Both the position numbers and the translations under genes were made by a program. Below, one piece after another: positions 45,083-56,660 of a stretch of DNA of 64,000 nucleotides. Position 1 is the stretch's first letter. Every line of letters starts with the position of its first letter. A model generated the notes under the pieces. That model searched no databases, had not been told where the DNA came from, and saw only the letters and a list, made by a program, of their open reading frames with translations. The stretch comes from Phyllostachys edulis (Eukaryota; Streptophyta; Magnoliopsida; Poales; Poaceae), in assembly GCA_036346405.1 (NCBI GenBank), contig CM070554.1:39174204-39238203 (forward strand), in the 5' to 3' direction.

Positions 45083-46653
45083 TGTTGAAAATATGCCCTA
45101 GAGGCAATCATAGAGATGATTATATTTCATTATGTTCACAATATTTGATAATATGTTATCTTGTTCCTTGAATGAATCATCGGTCATAAAGATTAACGAG
45201 TATGTGACTTGTTGGTGAAACTCTTTTAACTTATGATGATGTCGTTCTAAAAGTATCCACGGTCGAAAGTCACCGGTCGAAACACTAGTGACTCTCGACC
45301 AAAGACATGTATTGATTGATGACCATGTTTCACGGTCATGGATATAGGGATATCGAATCAATAATGTGGACACGTGTTAGAGAACATGGTGTTGGATAAG
45401 ACCCACCTTGAGACACTATTGAGATTGTTATGATTCTAATGTGTCGTTAGTTGGTCTCAAGCAATGATGATGTATAATCCTTAGACCAGAGATCAGCATG
45501 GTTTCCAACATGTGTAATAGCACTCTTAGGGGTTGCCAAATGCTACTCAGAATCGGGTGGTTATAAAGGTAGCTTTCGGGTATGCTATGAAACATGCAGA
45601 TGGATGTGACTGGTGGGATATGGATTTGCCCTCCTAACATAACAGAGAGATATCTCGGGCCCTCAAGTGGTCGGATAAAGAAAGTGCACGGCCATATACA
45701 TCGGTGGTCAAGAGTTCACCACATAAGGTTATCGATACTCGTCGAGAAAGCATTGAGCAGTCCATGGATGACACAACATCTCACCCGAGTTCAACCAGAT
45801 ATCGTGAGGCAAAGGGAGAATACATGAGTAGGTAAGAGTTCGACCGACCACGGACCGTCGTATGGAGATACAAGCAAGTCGAGGGCGGTCGAACGTAATC
45901 ACAGAGTGGTCGAAACCAAGTCGTAAGGAGTTACAAGTTGGTCGTGATTAAATACTAATCGTCAGATAGAGATAGGACACGGTCGTAAGTGATGAGGACC
46001 TGGTCGAGATCATATTGCATTAAGGTTCGTCCGATATAATTTGTGTGTATTAGGAATCGTTATGTCCTGCTAGGAACCGCTACGACTCGTGGCCAGAAAG
46101 CGTTTCCGAGTCACAACCGAACTACACATGAACCTAACGGGTCACACACTTAACAGGTTGGAACAAACCAGTATGAATACGATTCGTAAACGTGATTGGA
46201 TAGGATCCATCACGGGCTCTATATAAGGAGATGCATGAGGCTATTGGGTGTGTGCGAGTTGACGCGAGTTGCCCTACCGAAACCCTAGCCGCCATCTTCT
46301 TGAGAGCCTCCCCGTGCGATTTGGTGCTAGCACACCAGCGTACGGTTGTTCCTTCCCTGGACGTGTGGATACCATAGAGGCGCTTCTATGTAGTTGCGCT
46401 TAAGGACGATCTGCAATCTTCGCAAGGAGCTGCAGAGGTGCTGGAGGAGACGATCAACTCACGAGGACGCTGGACGATCGACTACGACCAGTACATCGAC
46501 GCGCTCTTCGTCGGACCAGGCTGCTCCGACACTTCTTCCGCTGCTCTACACGTCTAGTGGTAACGATTTGTGATCATCTTCTTGCTTGGCTTCCTGGTTT
46601 ACGTGGTAGAAAATTTTGATTTGTCGCTATTGTAGCCTACCCGTATCCCAACA
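45083..46653 (+). mobile_element. BARE-like LTR 1 of composite E (shared middle LTR)
   Basis: 1571 bp from TGTTGAAAATATGCC to CGTATCCCAACA. It is preceded by the tract GTGGGAGA (45076-45082), so it serves as 3' LTR for the truncated copy, and followed by a PBS, so it is also 5' LTR for the full copy. The family (TGTTGGAAATATGCCCTAGA) is the BARE-1/Angela/RIRE1 copia group of grasses. TATA box at 46219-46228. Confidence 0.93.
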
Positions 46654-46654
46654 G

Positions 46655-46667
46655 TGGTATCAGAGCC
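46655..46667 (+). other. Primer-binding site of copia E
   Basis: TGGTATCAGAGCC, complementary to initiator tRNA-Met, 1 bp after the LTR end, as in BARE-1-type elements. Confidence 0.93.
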
Positions 46668-47952
46668 ATCCTGCGTAGTTTTTGATCTGGATCGGTCACA
46701 TATACTTGATATGTGGTAGTAGTAGATTGGATCTATTACTGGTCGTGTCTGGAAACCTAGGCCCTGGTCGATTAGATCGTCCGTTTTGATGGTAGTAGAT
46801 GGGTATACGAGGAGGTACAAGTTAAGAGCACCGATGATTCACTCGACTTGTTTTTCGACTACCTTGCATGACACTCCTACCGGTCGGAATTCCGCCATCG
46901 GAGTATGTCGCATTATGTGGTCGTATCAAGGCAGTAATCAGATTGGCTCGGAATAGGGTTAATATGATTAATCCGATGATTTCCAAAGCTCGGAAACGTG
47001 AATAAGATTCATGTCTCAGAAACGCCGTGCTGGCTAATCGTATCGCGCGTTATAGGTAATATGTGTTCATGTCGTCCGATAGAATAGGATTCTATGCGGA
47101 ACTTGTTTTTGCAGGGATTGATGTGAATAGTATGGCCCATTGTGTATGTGATGCATGTATGGATTTTCATGACCTGCGTGTCATGTTGTGAAATAGCCAT
47201 CGAGCTACATATTATTGTATAACGGTCTGCGTACCGACATGTGATGCTTGATATTATCCTATGTAATTCATTACTAGCTCTTAGGAGTAATTACTTAGTA
47301 GATGAATGCGGTTGGAGGCTTCAAGCATGGTGGTCGGAGGACAGGAAGCATGCTGATGGAGATCGTCATGTTAAGGGCCATACTATGTCACAGTGATATG
47401 ATTATCTGTGAATGTTTGTGTTTATTCCTGTCATGATATTAAGTCATGTTTTTCATTAGATGCTTTTAACATGCTAAAAATTAAAATTCCCTCACATAAT
47501 GTTAAGTTAAAATCGATGCCCCTCCAATAAGCTGCACCATCAAAAGTCTTGTATTTTAATGGTAGGTCTTGCTAAAGCGGAATGCCATTAACTTTCCTTA
47601 ACTAGATGGGTTTGTGTCGGACACTTACACGCATTGCATTGGTTTAACTTGACAAGGTCATCATAACGGTTATGGACCTTGGGGCATAGGGTTGGGTGCC
47701 GAAGTATAGAGATGCTGCCCAACAACAAGAGTCATATAGAGATATGATTAGCAAAGGGTTGCTTACCGAATTCACTAATCTTCTAGTAGTGATGCCAAAG
47801 CTCACTAGTAGATTACCTGATTGTGGATCTTGAATCACTAAATGTCATAAGACGGATATAGTATTTAGTGGGAGTATCTTTATTAAATTGTTTAATAGAA
47901 GTTACTTTTCGTGAACATATGTCTTAGTTTTGCGTATTTTATGTTGTAGATC
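46668..47952 (+). mobile_element. Leader of copia E (non-coding)
   Basis: A 1.3 kb untranslated leader between PBS and gag, of the long kind known in BARE-type elements, where it holds packaging and dimerisation signals. I see no ORF or tandem repeat in it. Confidence 0.8.
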
Positions 47953-48916
47953 ATGGCACCAATCGTCAGACCAACATCCAGCTTTTGCTTTACGCTCGAT
48001 ACTTGAAAAGGAAAAACTGAATGGAACAAATTTTATGGATTGGTCCCGCAACCTAAGAATTGTTCTTAGGCAAGATAAAAAGGAATATGTTCTAGAAGAA
48101 CCAATTCCAGATGTGCCTGCTGATAATGCTGCTGCTGCTCTTAAATCCGCCTATAAAAAGGCATGTGATGAATCCCTTGATGTTAGCTGTCTCATGCTTG
48201 CTGCTATGAACTCAGACCTTCAAAAACAGTTTGAGAACATAGAGGCCTACGATATGATCGTAGCGCTTAAAGGCATGTTTGAGACACAAGCAAGAACTGA
48301 GAGATTTGAGATCTCAAAGAACTTGTTTGGATGTAAGCTAGCTGAGGGTAGTCCGGTGAGCCCACATGTAATCAAAATGGTTGGTTACACACAGAGCTTG
48401 GAAAAACTTGGTTTTCCACTGAGTCAAGAGTTGGCTACAGATTTGATTCTTGCTTCGCTTCCTGCAAGCTATGGTCAGTTCATTCTGAACTTCCATATGA
48501 ATGGCTTAGACAAGAATCTCACCGAACTACATATGATGATTAAGACTGCAGAGGACAGCATCAAGAAAAGCAACAATCATGTGATGATGGTGCAAAAGAG
48601 TACAAGCTTCAAGAAGAAGGCTAAGACTTGGGTCAAGAAAAGGGGCAAGGCTAAAGTTTCGGATGAGATCCAAACCAACAAACCTAAACCCAAGACTAAG
48701 TCTGGCCCGACTCAAGAGAATGAATGCTTTTACTGCAAAGAGCTAGGCCATTGGAAGAGGAACCGCAAGAAATACCTGGTTGATCTGAAAAAGAATGGTG
48801 GGACTAAACTTTCCACTTCAGGTATTAATGTTATAGATGTTCTTCTTGCAGATTCTTCTGTTAACTCATGGGTATTTGATACCAGGTCGGTTGCTCATAT
48901 TTGCAATTCGATGTAG
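47953..48916 (+). pseudogene. Copia E gag and start of protease (broken)
   Basis: The start is the ATG at 47953 (MAPIVRPTSS), as in BARE-type Gag. A frame change near 47980 moves the coding frame to one that is then open to 48916: SILEKEKLNGTNFMDW, VSCLMLAAMNSDLQKQ, FEISKNLFGCKLAEG. The zinc knuckle reads CFYCKELGHWKRNR, where the last Cys is Arg, so RNA binding is impaired. The protease start reads SWVFDTRSVAHIC: DTG has become DTR, removing the conserved Gly, and a TAG follows NSM. Gag would assemble the particle. Confidence 0.9.
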
Positions 48917-49938
48917 AGTCTAACAAAGAATAGGAGAGTTGCAAGAGGGGAGATGGATCTTCACGTCGGGAATAAAGCAAAGGTTGCTGCATTATCCGTC
49001 GGGACTTTACCATTGGTTTTGCCTTCAGTATTTATTATGGAATTGAATAATTGTTATTACGTTCCAGCCATGAGTAGAAACATTATCTCAGCCTCATGTT
49101 TGATGGCAGAGGGTTATAAATTCATTATTGAGGACAATGGTTGTTCTATATTTTTGAATGATATGTTTTATGGCTATGCTCCTGTTTTGAACGGGTTGTT
49201 TATTTTAAATCTTGATGATGCACCCATCTTTAATATTAATGCAAAGAGGCTTCGACCTAATAATATGAATTCCACTTTTATCTGGCATTGTCGTTTGGGT
49301 CACATAAGTGAGAAACGCATGAAGAAGCTCCATGATGATGGAATTCTAAACTCATTTGATTTGGAATCATTTCAAACGTGCGAGTCTTGCCTACTCGGTA
49401 AAATGACCAAGACACCTTTCACTGGTCGGAATGAGAGGGCGTCCGACTTATTGGCACTCATACATACTGATGTGTGTGGACCAATGAGCACGACAGCTAG
49501 AGGTGGTTTTCAGTACTTCATTACTTTCACCGATGACTATAGTAGATATGGATATATCTATTTAATGAGGCACAAATCGGAATCCTTTGAAAAGTTCAAA
49601 GAGTTCCGAATGAGGTCTGTAATCAACTTGGCAAGACAATCAAATCTTTGCGATCCGATCGTGGAGGTGAATATTTGAGCCAGAATTTGGCAATCATTTG
49701 AAACAATGTGGAATTGTTCCTGACTTACGCCACCGGTACTCCACAATGGAATGGGGTGTCCGAGTGGCTAATAGGAGCTTGTTGGACATGGTTCGATCGA
49801 TGATGAGCCAATCTGATCCGCCATTGTATTTTTGGGGTTACGCCTAGAAAGCGCCGCTTTCACTTTAAATAGGGTACCATCTAAATCAAGAGATAAGACA
49901 CCATAAGAGATATGGAGTGGGAAGAGTCCTAGTTTATC
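48917..49938 (+). pseudogene. Copia E protease end and integrase (broken)
   Basis: Frame 48953-49678 holds the rest of protease (NCYYVPAMSRNIISASCL), GAG-pre-integrase (WHCRLGHISEKRMKKL, CESCLLGKMTK), and the start of the integrase core with HTDVCGPM (first Asp) and FTDDYSRYGYIYLM. Small deletions near 49610-49650 destroy the block with the second Asp (normally SDRGGEY). A patch of frameshifts and a TAG (about 49679-49938) replaces the rest. It continues into the segment duplicated at 43110. Confidence 0.9.
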
Positions 49939-51890
49939 TTTTCTAAAGATTTGGGGATGTGATGTCTATGTTAAACGTTTGACGTCTGATAAACTCACAC
50001 CTAAGTCAGAAAAATGCTTCTTTATAGGATATCCTAGGGAAACCAAAGGATATTATTTCTACAACCAAGAGGAGAGCAAAGTGTTTGTTGTCGAAATGGT
50101 GTCTTTTGGAAAAGAGTTTCTTTCCAAAATAGTCATGGGAGAAAGGTGCAACTCAAGAAATTCGGGAAACATCCGAAAGTGTTTCAACTCCTATTGAACC
50201 TCTACGGGATGAACAACATATTGTTGAACTCAGAGATGAGGCATCAGCCCCACGTAGATCTAAAAGGCCACGTCAAATGCCTATAAGGTATGGGCATGAC
50301 ATATTATTATTGAATAATGATGAGCCTAACACTTATAAGGAAGCGATGATGGACCCAAACTCTGAGAAATGGCTTAGAGCCATGAAATCCGAGATAGACT
50401 CCATGAGAGACAACCAAGTTTGGAACACAGTCGATCCACTTGATGGCGTTAAAACCATTGAGTGCAAATGGATCTATAAGAAAAGATTGATATGGATGGA
50501 AATGTTCACATTCATAAAGCTCGACTAGTCGCGAAAGGTTTTCGACAAGTTCAAGGAGTTGACTACGATGAGACCTTCTCACCGTAGCGATGCTTAAATC
50601 TATACGGATCATTCTAGCTATTGTCGCATATTTCGACTATGAGATATGGCAAATGGACGCCAAAACGGCTTTCCTTAATGGAAACCTAAGTGAGGATGTG
50701 TACATGACACAACCTGAAGGTTTTGTTGATCCAAATAATGCTAGTAAAGTGTGCAAACTTCAGAAGTCCATTTATGGATTGAAGCAAGCATCTCAGAGTT
50801 GGAATATACGTTTTGATGAGGAAATCAAAAGGTTTGGTTTTGTCAAAAACAAAGAAGAACCTTGTGTTTACATGAAGGTTAGCGGAAGCGCACTTGTAAT
50901 TCTAATCTTATATGTGGATGACATATTATTGATTGGGAATGACATTCCTATGCTGGAATCTGTTAAGGCATCATTGAAAAATAGTTTTTCTATGAAGGAC
51001 CTAGGAGAGGCAGCATATATCTTGGGAATAAAGATCTATAGAGATAGATCGAGAAGGCTAATTGGATTAAGCCAAAGTACTTATATTGACAAGGTGTTGA
51101 TTCGGTTCAACATGCAAAATGCCAAGAAAGGGTTCTTGCCTATGTCACATGGCATAAGTCTTAGCAAGAGTCAGTGTCCTTCGACTACTGATGAGCGAGA
51201 CCGCATGAATAGTATTCCATATGCTTCATTTATTGGATCTATCATGTACGCCATGATATGTACTCGACGGATGTATCATATGCTCTAAGTGTTACAGTAG
51301 ATACCAAGTCGATCCGGTGAAGGTCACTAGACAGCTGTGAAAAACATTCTTAAATACTTGAGAAGGACTAAGAATGCGTTCCTAGTTTATGGCGGTGATG
51401 AAGAGCTAGTTGTAAATGGTTACACCGATGCAAGCTTCCAAACCGACAAAGATGATTATCGTTCGCAATCTGGTTTTGTATTCATTTTGAATGGAGGTGC
51501 GGTGAGTCGAAAAGTTCCAAGCAAGAGACGGTAGTCGATTCCACAACAGAGGTCGAGTACATTGCGCTTCGAAGTCGCAAAAGAAGGTGTTTGGATAAGG
51601 AATTTTATTGTCGAGTTGGGTATGGTTCCGAGTGCCTCAAGCCCAATGGATCTCTATTGTGACAACAATGGAACCATTCTTGTGAGCTAAAGAGCCTAGA
51701 TCCCATCAAGTCCAAACACATACTCAAAGCGTTATCATCTCATTCGCGAATTGGTGGATAGAGGAGATGTTAAGATATGCAAAGTTCATACGGATTTAAA
51801 TGTTCTTGATCCATTGACAAAGCCTCTCACTGACCAAAGCATGAGGCGCACACAAGTGCTATCGGTATTAGATACTTAAATGATTGACTC
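49939..51890 (+). pseudogene. Copia E reverse transcriptase and RNase H (broken)
   Basis: Second copy of the segment at 43110-45082 and better kept. A 232-residue frame (50590-51288) covers QMDAKTAFLNGNLSEDVY, YGLKQASQSWNIRF and catalytic LYVDDILLIGND, then YIDKVLIRFNMQNAKKG. RNase H continues at 51337-51534 (VNGYTDASFQTDKDDYRS) and in other frames to about 51880 (DLYCDNNGTI). It shares the frameshift after KWIYKKR (near 50475-50485) with the first copy. QMDVK has become QMDAK. The tract GTGGGAGA at 51899-51906 precedes the LTR. Confidence 0.92.
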
Positions 51891-51906
51891 TAGTGCAAGT
51901 GGGAGA

Positions 51907-53492
51907 TCATGGAAATATGCCCTAGAGGCAATCATAGAGATGATTATATTTCATTATGTTCACAATATTTGATAATATGTTATCTTGTTCCTTGAATGAA
52001 TCATCGGTCATAAAGATTAACGAGTATGTGACTTGTTGGTGAAACTCTTTTTAACTTATGATGATGTCGTTCTAAAAGTATCCTCGGTCGAAAGTCACCG
52101 GTCTGAACACTAGTGACTCTCGACCAAAGACATGTATTGATTGATGACCATGTTTCACGGTCATGGATATAGGGATATCGAATCAATAATGTGGACACGT
52201 GTTAGAGAACATGGTGTTGGATAAGACCCACCTTGAGACACTATTGAGATTGTTATGATTCTAATGTGTCGTTAGTTGGTCTCAAGCAATGATGATGTAT
52301 AATCCTTAGACCCGAGATCAAGATGGTTTCCTACATGTGTAATAGCACTCTTAGGGGTTGCCAAACGCTACTCAGAATCGGGTGGTTATAAAGGTAGCTT
52401 TCGGGTATGCTATGAAACATGCAGAGGGATGTGACCGGTCGGATATGGGATTTTCCTCCTAACATAACAGAGAGATATCTCTGGGCCCTCAAGTGGTCGG
52501 ATAAAGAAAGTGCATGGCCATGCCTTTGGTGGTCAAGAGTTCAACCACATAAGGTTATCGATACTCGATCGAGAAAGCATTGAAGCAGTCCATGGATGAC
52601 ACAACATCTCACCGAGTTCAACCAGATATCGTGAGGCAAAGGAAGAATACATGAGTAGGTTAAGCTTGAGTTCGACCACCTACGGATCGGTCGTATGGAG
52701 ATACAAGCAAGTCGAGTAGGCGGTCGAACGTAATCACAGAGTGGTCGAAACCAAGTCGTAAGGAGTTACGAGTTGGTCGTGATCAAATACTGAACTGGTC
52801 AGATAGAGATAGGACACGGTCGTAAGTGATAAGGACCTGGTCGTAGATCATATTGCTTTAAGGTTCGTCCGATATAATTTGTGTGTATTCGGGAATCGTT
52901 ATGTCCTGCTAGGAACCGCTACGACTCGTGGCCGGAAAGGGTTTCCGAGTCACAACCGAACTACACATGAACCTAACGGGTCACACACTTAACGGGTTGG
53001 AACAAACCAGTATGAATACGATTCGTAAACGTGATTGGATAGGATCCGTCATGGGCTCTATATAAGGAGATGCATGAGGCTATTGGGTGTGTGCGAGTTG
53101 ACGCGAGTTGCCCTACCAAAACCCTAGCCGCCATCTTCTTGAGAGCCTCCCCGTGCGATTTGGTGCTAGCACACCGGCGTACGGTTGTTCCTTCCCTGGA
53201 CGTGTGGATACCATAGAGGCGCTTCTACGTAGTTGCGCTTAAGGACGATCTGCGATCTTCGCAAGGAGCTGCAGAGGTGCTGGAGGAGACGATCAACTCA
53301 CGAGGACGCTGGACGATCGACTACGACCAGTACATCGACGCGCTCTTCGTCGGACCAGGCTGCTCCGACACTTCTTCCGCTGCTCTGCGCGTCTAGTAGT
53401 AACGATCTGTGATCATCTTCTTGCTTGGCTTCCTGATTTACGTGGTAGAAAATTTTGATTTGTCGGTATTGTAGCCTACCCGTATCCCAATA
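51907..53492 (+). mobile_element. BARE-like LTR 2 of composite E (3' LTR)
   Basis: 1586 bp, aligns end to end with 45083-46653. Both termini are altered: it begins TCATGGAAATATG where TGTTGG is expected, and ends CCCAATA where CCCAACA is expected, so the TG...CA needed by integrase is lost. TATA box 53058-53067. The next base belongs to element C gag. The target duplication cannot be tested because the left end of the composite is lost. Confidence 0.92.
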
Positions 53493-54700
53493 GGAGCCAC
53501 CTCTAGATCACAACAACTAGGGGGTGAGATCCCTGCACCTTCACTACCCAATCCTCAACATCATCTCGTGATGCAGAGCAAGCCGATCGGCCTTAGCCTC
53601 ACCGCCATCAGAGAAACCGGTTCTACCGCCGCCCACTATGGCACAAGTGCTCGCCATGATTGGGCAAGGGCACCAAACCAACACTCTTCTGCTCTAGCAG
53701 TTGGTGCAGAACACTACAGCTCTCGGCACCACTGTCGGAGGAAACGGAGCTACTATCAACCAGTCATCATCTAGGATGGGCGAGTTCATGTGGACTCGAC
53801 CACCGACCTTTGCGTTAGCCGTCGACCCTCTCGACACTAATGATTGTTTTCGCACCGTAGAGAGCAAGATCATCATTGTTCAGTGCTGTGATGAAGAGAA
53901 GGTTCTCTACACATCCTATCAGCTACAAGGAGTACCACAGTTTGGTGGGAAAATCATCAGACCCTCATCCCTGAAGGCTAGACCATCACTTGGGCCACCT
54001 TCAAGGAAGCTTTTCGTAATGCCAACATCCCTTCGGGTATTATGTACATCAAGAGGCAGGAGTTCTATGAACTCTAGTAAGGGAACCAGACTATAATGGA
54101 GTTCCTGCACCGCTTCAACTATCTCGCGCGCTACGCAACATCTGAGATACCGAATGAGGAAAGGAAGGTCGCTCTGTTCCGGGAGCGCCTAAATGACAAG
54201 ATGAAGTGGTCACTCGCTACCCATGACATCCTCAACTTTCAGACCTTGATCAACAAGGCAATGTGAGTCGAATATAGCACCTAGATAGTGGTGGAGAGCC
54301 GCAAGCGCAAATGGCTTGCGCAGAAATCAGCATGCAGTAGTCAGCCGAGACCTCGAGTCTGGCAGCCATCAAATGCTCGCCATTCAGCACCACCACCTCC
54401 GAGGTTCCAAGCACCAGCTCCTCACTCTCAACCCACAGCTATTCAATAATATAACCGCAGAGGCTAGCCGTCCGGTACTCAAAACCGGGCAGCAAACGTC
54501 ACGTGCTTCAATGTCAATGAGCGCAGACATTATGCCAACAAGTACCCAAAGAAGAACCTTCCAGCATCTCAACCTTAGCCATTTGGAGTCCAACAGTGAC
54601 CCTATGGCCCCACTCGAGGGCCAGGAGGGCAGCAAGCACCCAAACCGGAGCACGGCTTCAGATGCGGCCGTCTGAACCACACAACTGCTGAGGAGACCGA
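53493..54700 (+). pseudogene. Element C gag (broken)
   Basis: Begins inside gag where composite E ends; GGAGCCACCTCTAGATCACA aligns with the N-terminal coding part of element A gag. MAQVLAMIGQGHQTNTLLL is followed by TAG at 53695-53697 and then QLVQNTT, the same stop position as in element A. The capsid region is visible in three frames (RPPTFALAVDPLDTND, VQCCDEEKVLYTSYQLQG, then FLHRFNYLARYATSEI, FRERLNDKMKWSLATHD). A frameshift lies near 53935. The zinc knuckle region near 54500 has lost its paired Cys (CFNVNERRHYANKY), unlike element A. Confidence 0.88.
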
Positions 54701-56660
54701 CGCATCGCCTGATGTGGTGACGGGTACAATTCTCGTACATTCCGTACCTACATTAGTGTTATTTTATTCTATATCAACTCATTCTTTTATCTCTAAGAAG
54801 TTTGCCATGCGTCACCAACTGGAAACTACACTGCTAGATAGCGTCCTGCTAATTCATTCACTTGGGTCCATCCCACGGATGCAACATAGATGTTTTGAAG
54901 TTCTTATAGAAATTTATGGGATAAAATTCAAAGCCATCCTCATCCTAATAGACACCCCTGGGTTAGTTGTAATCCTTGGGATGGATTGGTTATTGAAACT
55001 GTTGGAAATATGCCCTAGAGGCAATCATAGAGATGATTATATTTCATTATGTTCATGACATTGGATAATGTGTTATCTTGTTCCTAGAATAATATTGTTA
55101 ATATTTATTATCAAGTATGTGACTTGGTTGTGAAACTCTATATTTCTGCGATAATTATTCTTACACGATCCCTGGTCGTAAACATATGAAGACACATATG
55201 AATAGACTAGCATATGTATTGGTTGATGACTATGTTTCACGAGTCATAGATATGGAGATATCAAACCGATAATATGGACACATGTTAGAGAACATGATGT
55301 TGGATAAGACCCACCTTGAGACACTATTGAGATTGTTATGAATCTATGTGTCGTTAGTTGGTCTCAAGCAATGATGATGTATAATCCTTAGACCGAGATC
55401 AAGATGGTTTCCTACATGTGTAAGAGCACTCTTAGGGGTTGCCAAACGCTACACCGTGAATCGGGTAGTTATAAAGGTAGCTTTGGGCATGCTCAAACAT
55501 GGAGAGGAATGTGACTGGTCGGATATGGATTTGCCCTCCTAACATAACAGAGAGATGTCTGGGCCCTCGCAGATCGGATAAAGAAAGTGCATGGCCATGC
55601 CACTAGTAGTCGAAGTGTTCACCACGTAAAGTTATCGATACTCGATCGAGAAAGTATTGAGCAGATCCATGGATGACACAACATCTCACCGGAGTTCAAC
55701 CGGACATCGTGAGGCAAAGGGAGTATACACGAGTAGGTCGCTCAGTCGAGCGATTCATGCATCGTCGTATGCAAATACGAGCTAGTCGTAGACTGGTCGA
55801 ACGTGGTCGTAACCTGGTCGTAAGGAGTTACGAACTGGTCGTGACCACATACGAACTGGTCGTATACAGATAGGACCTGGTCGTAAGTGATGAAGACTTG
55901 GTCATAGATCATATTGCATTAAGGTTCGTCCGATATAATTTGTGTGTATTCGGGAATTGATATGTTCTGCTAGGAGCCGCTACGACTCGTGGTCGGAAAG
56001 GGTTTCCGAGTCACAACCGAACTACACATGAACCTAACGGGTCACACACTTAACGGGTTGGAACAAACCAAGACGTAATACGATTCAGAACGTGTTTGGA
56101 TAGGATCCGTCACGAGCACTATATAAGGAGGTGCATGAGGCTGTTGGGAATATGCGAGAAACACCACCGAAACCCTAGCCGCCATCTTCCTGAGAGCTCC
56201 ACCGTGCGACTTGGTGCTGGCACACCAGCGTTCGGTTGTTCCTTCCCTGGACGTGTGGATACCGTAGAGGCGCTACTACGATTGTTGCGCTTGAGGACGA
56301 TCCGCGATCTTCACAAGGAACCGCAGATGTTGCTGGAGGAGACGATCGACTGCGACCACTACATCGACTTGTCGGACGTTGGACGATCGACACGACCACT
56401 ACATCGACGCTCTTCGCTGGACCAGTCGCTCCAACCCTTCTTCCGCTGTTCTGCGCGTCTGGTGGTAACGATCTATGATCATCTACTTGCATGGCTTCCT
56501 GGTTTGCGTGGTAGAAATTTTTGTTTGTAGCTATCGTAGCCTACCCGTGATCCCAACAGAAACATCAAGGAATAATTGACTGTGCGAATCGAGCAGTTTC
56601 TCTAGTCAACCTTGACAGAGAGCGCATCATATTTGCCTCTGCATATGCCGCTCCGTGACA
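54701..56660 (+). pseudogene. Element C aspartic protease, split by a solo LTR
   Basis: Part 1 (54714-54999) reads MVTGTILVHSVPTLVLF, and the catalytic block normally DSGATHSF reads YSISTHSF, so the Asp is gone. The second motif VVILGMDWLLK is intact. The BARE-like solo LTR 55000-56558 interrupts after LLK; part 2 (56559-56660) resumes KHQGIIDCANRAVSLVN. The target duplication GAAAC frames the break. Confidence 0.9.
55000..56558 (+). mobile_element. BARE-like solo LTR 2, inserted in element C protease
   Basis: 1559 bp from TGTTGGAAATATGCC to GATCCCAACA, flanked by a perfect 5-bp target duplication GAAAC (54995-54999 and 56559-56563). No internal region. TATA box CTATATAAGG at 56119-56128. 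It aligns with the other three LTRs of the family, with small indels around CTGG and CAGG sites and a partly duplicated GACCACTACATCGAC block near 56355-56410. Confidence 0.96.

Noticed and set aside
3917..46667. tRNA genes at the GCTCTGATACCA and TGGTATCAGAGCC sites.
   Set aside because: Only the 12-14 nt primer-binding match is present, always next to an LTR edge; no cloverleaf surrounds it.
47930..48916. A possible host gene with a zinc knuckle (328 codons).
   Set aside because: It follows a PBS and LTR and is the Gag of copia E; order and motifs match BARE-type elements.
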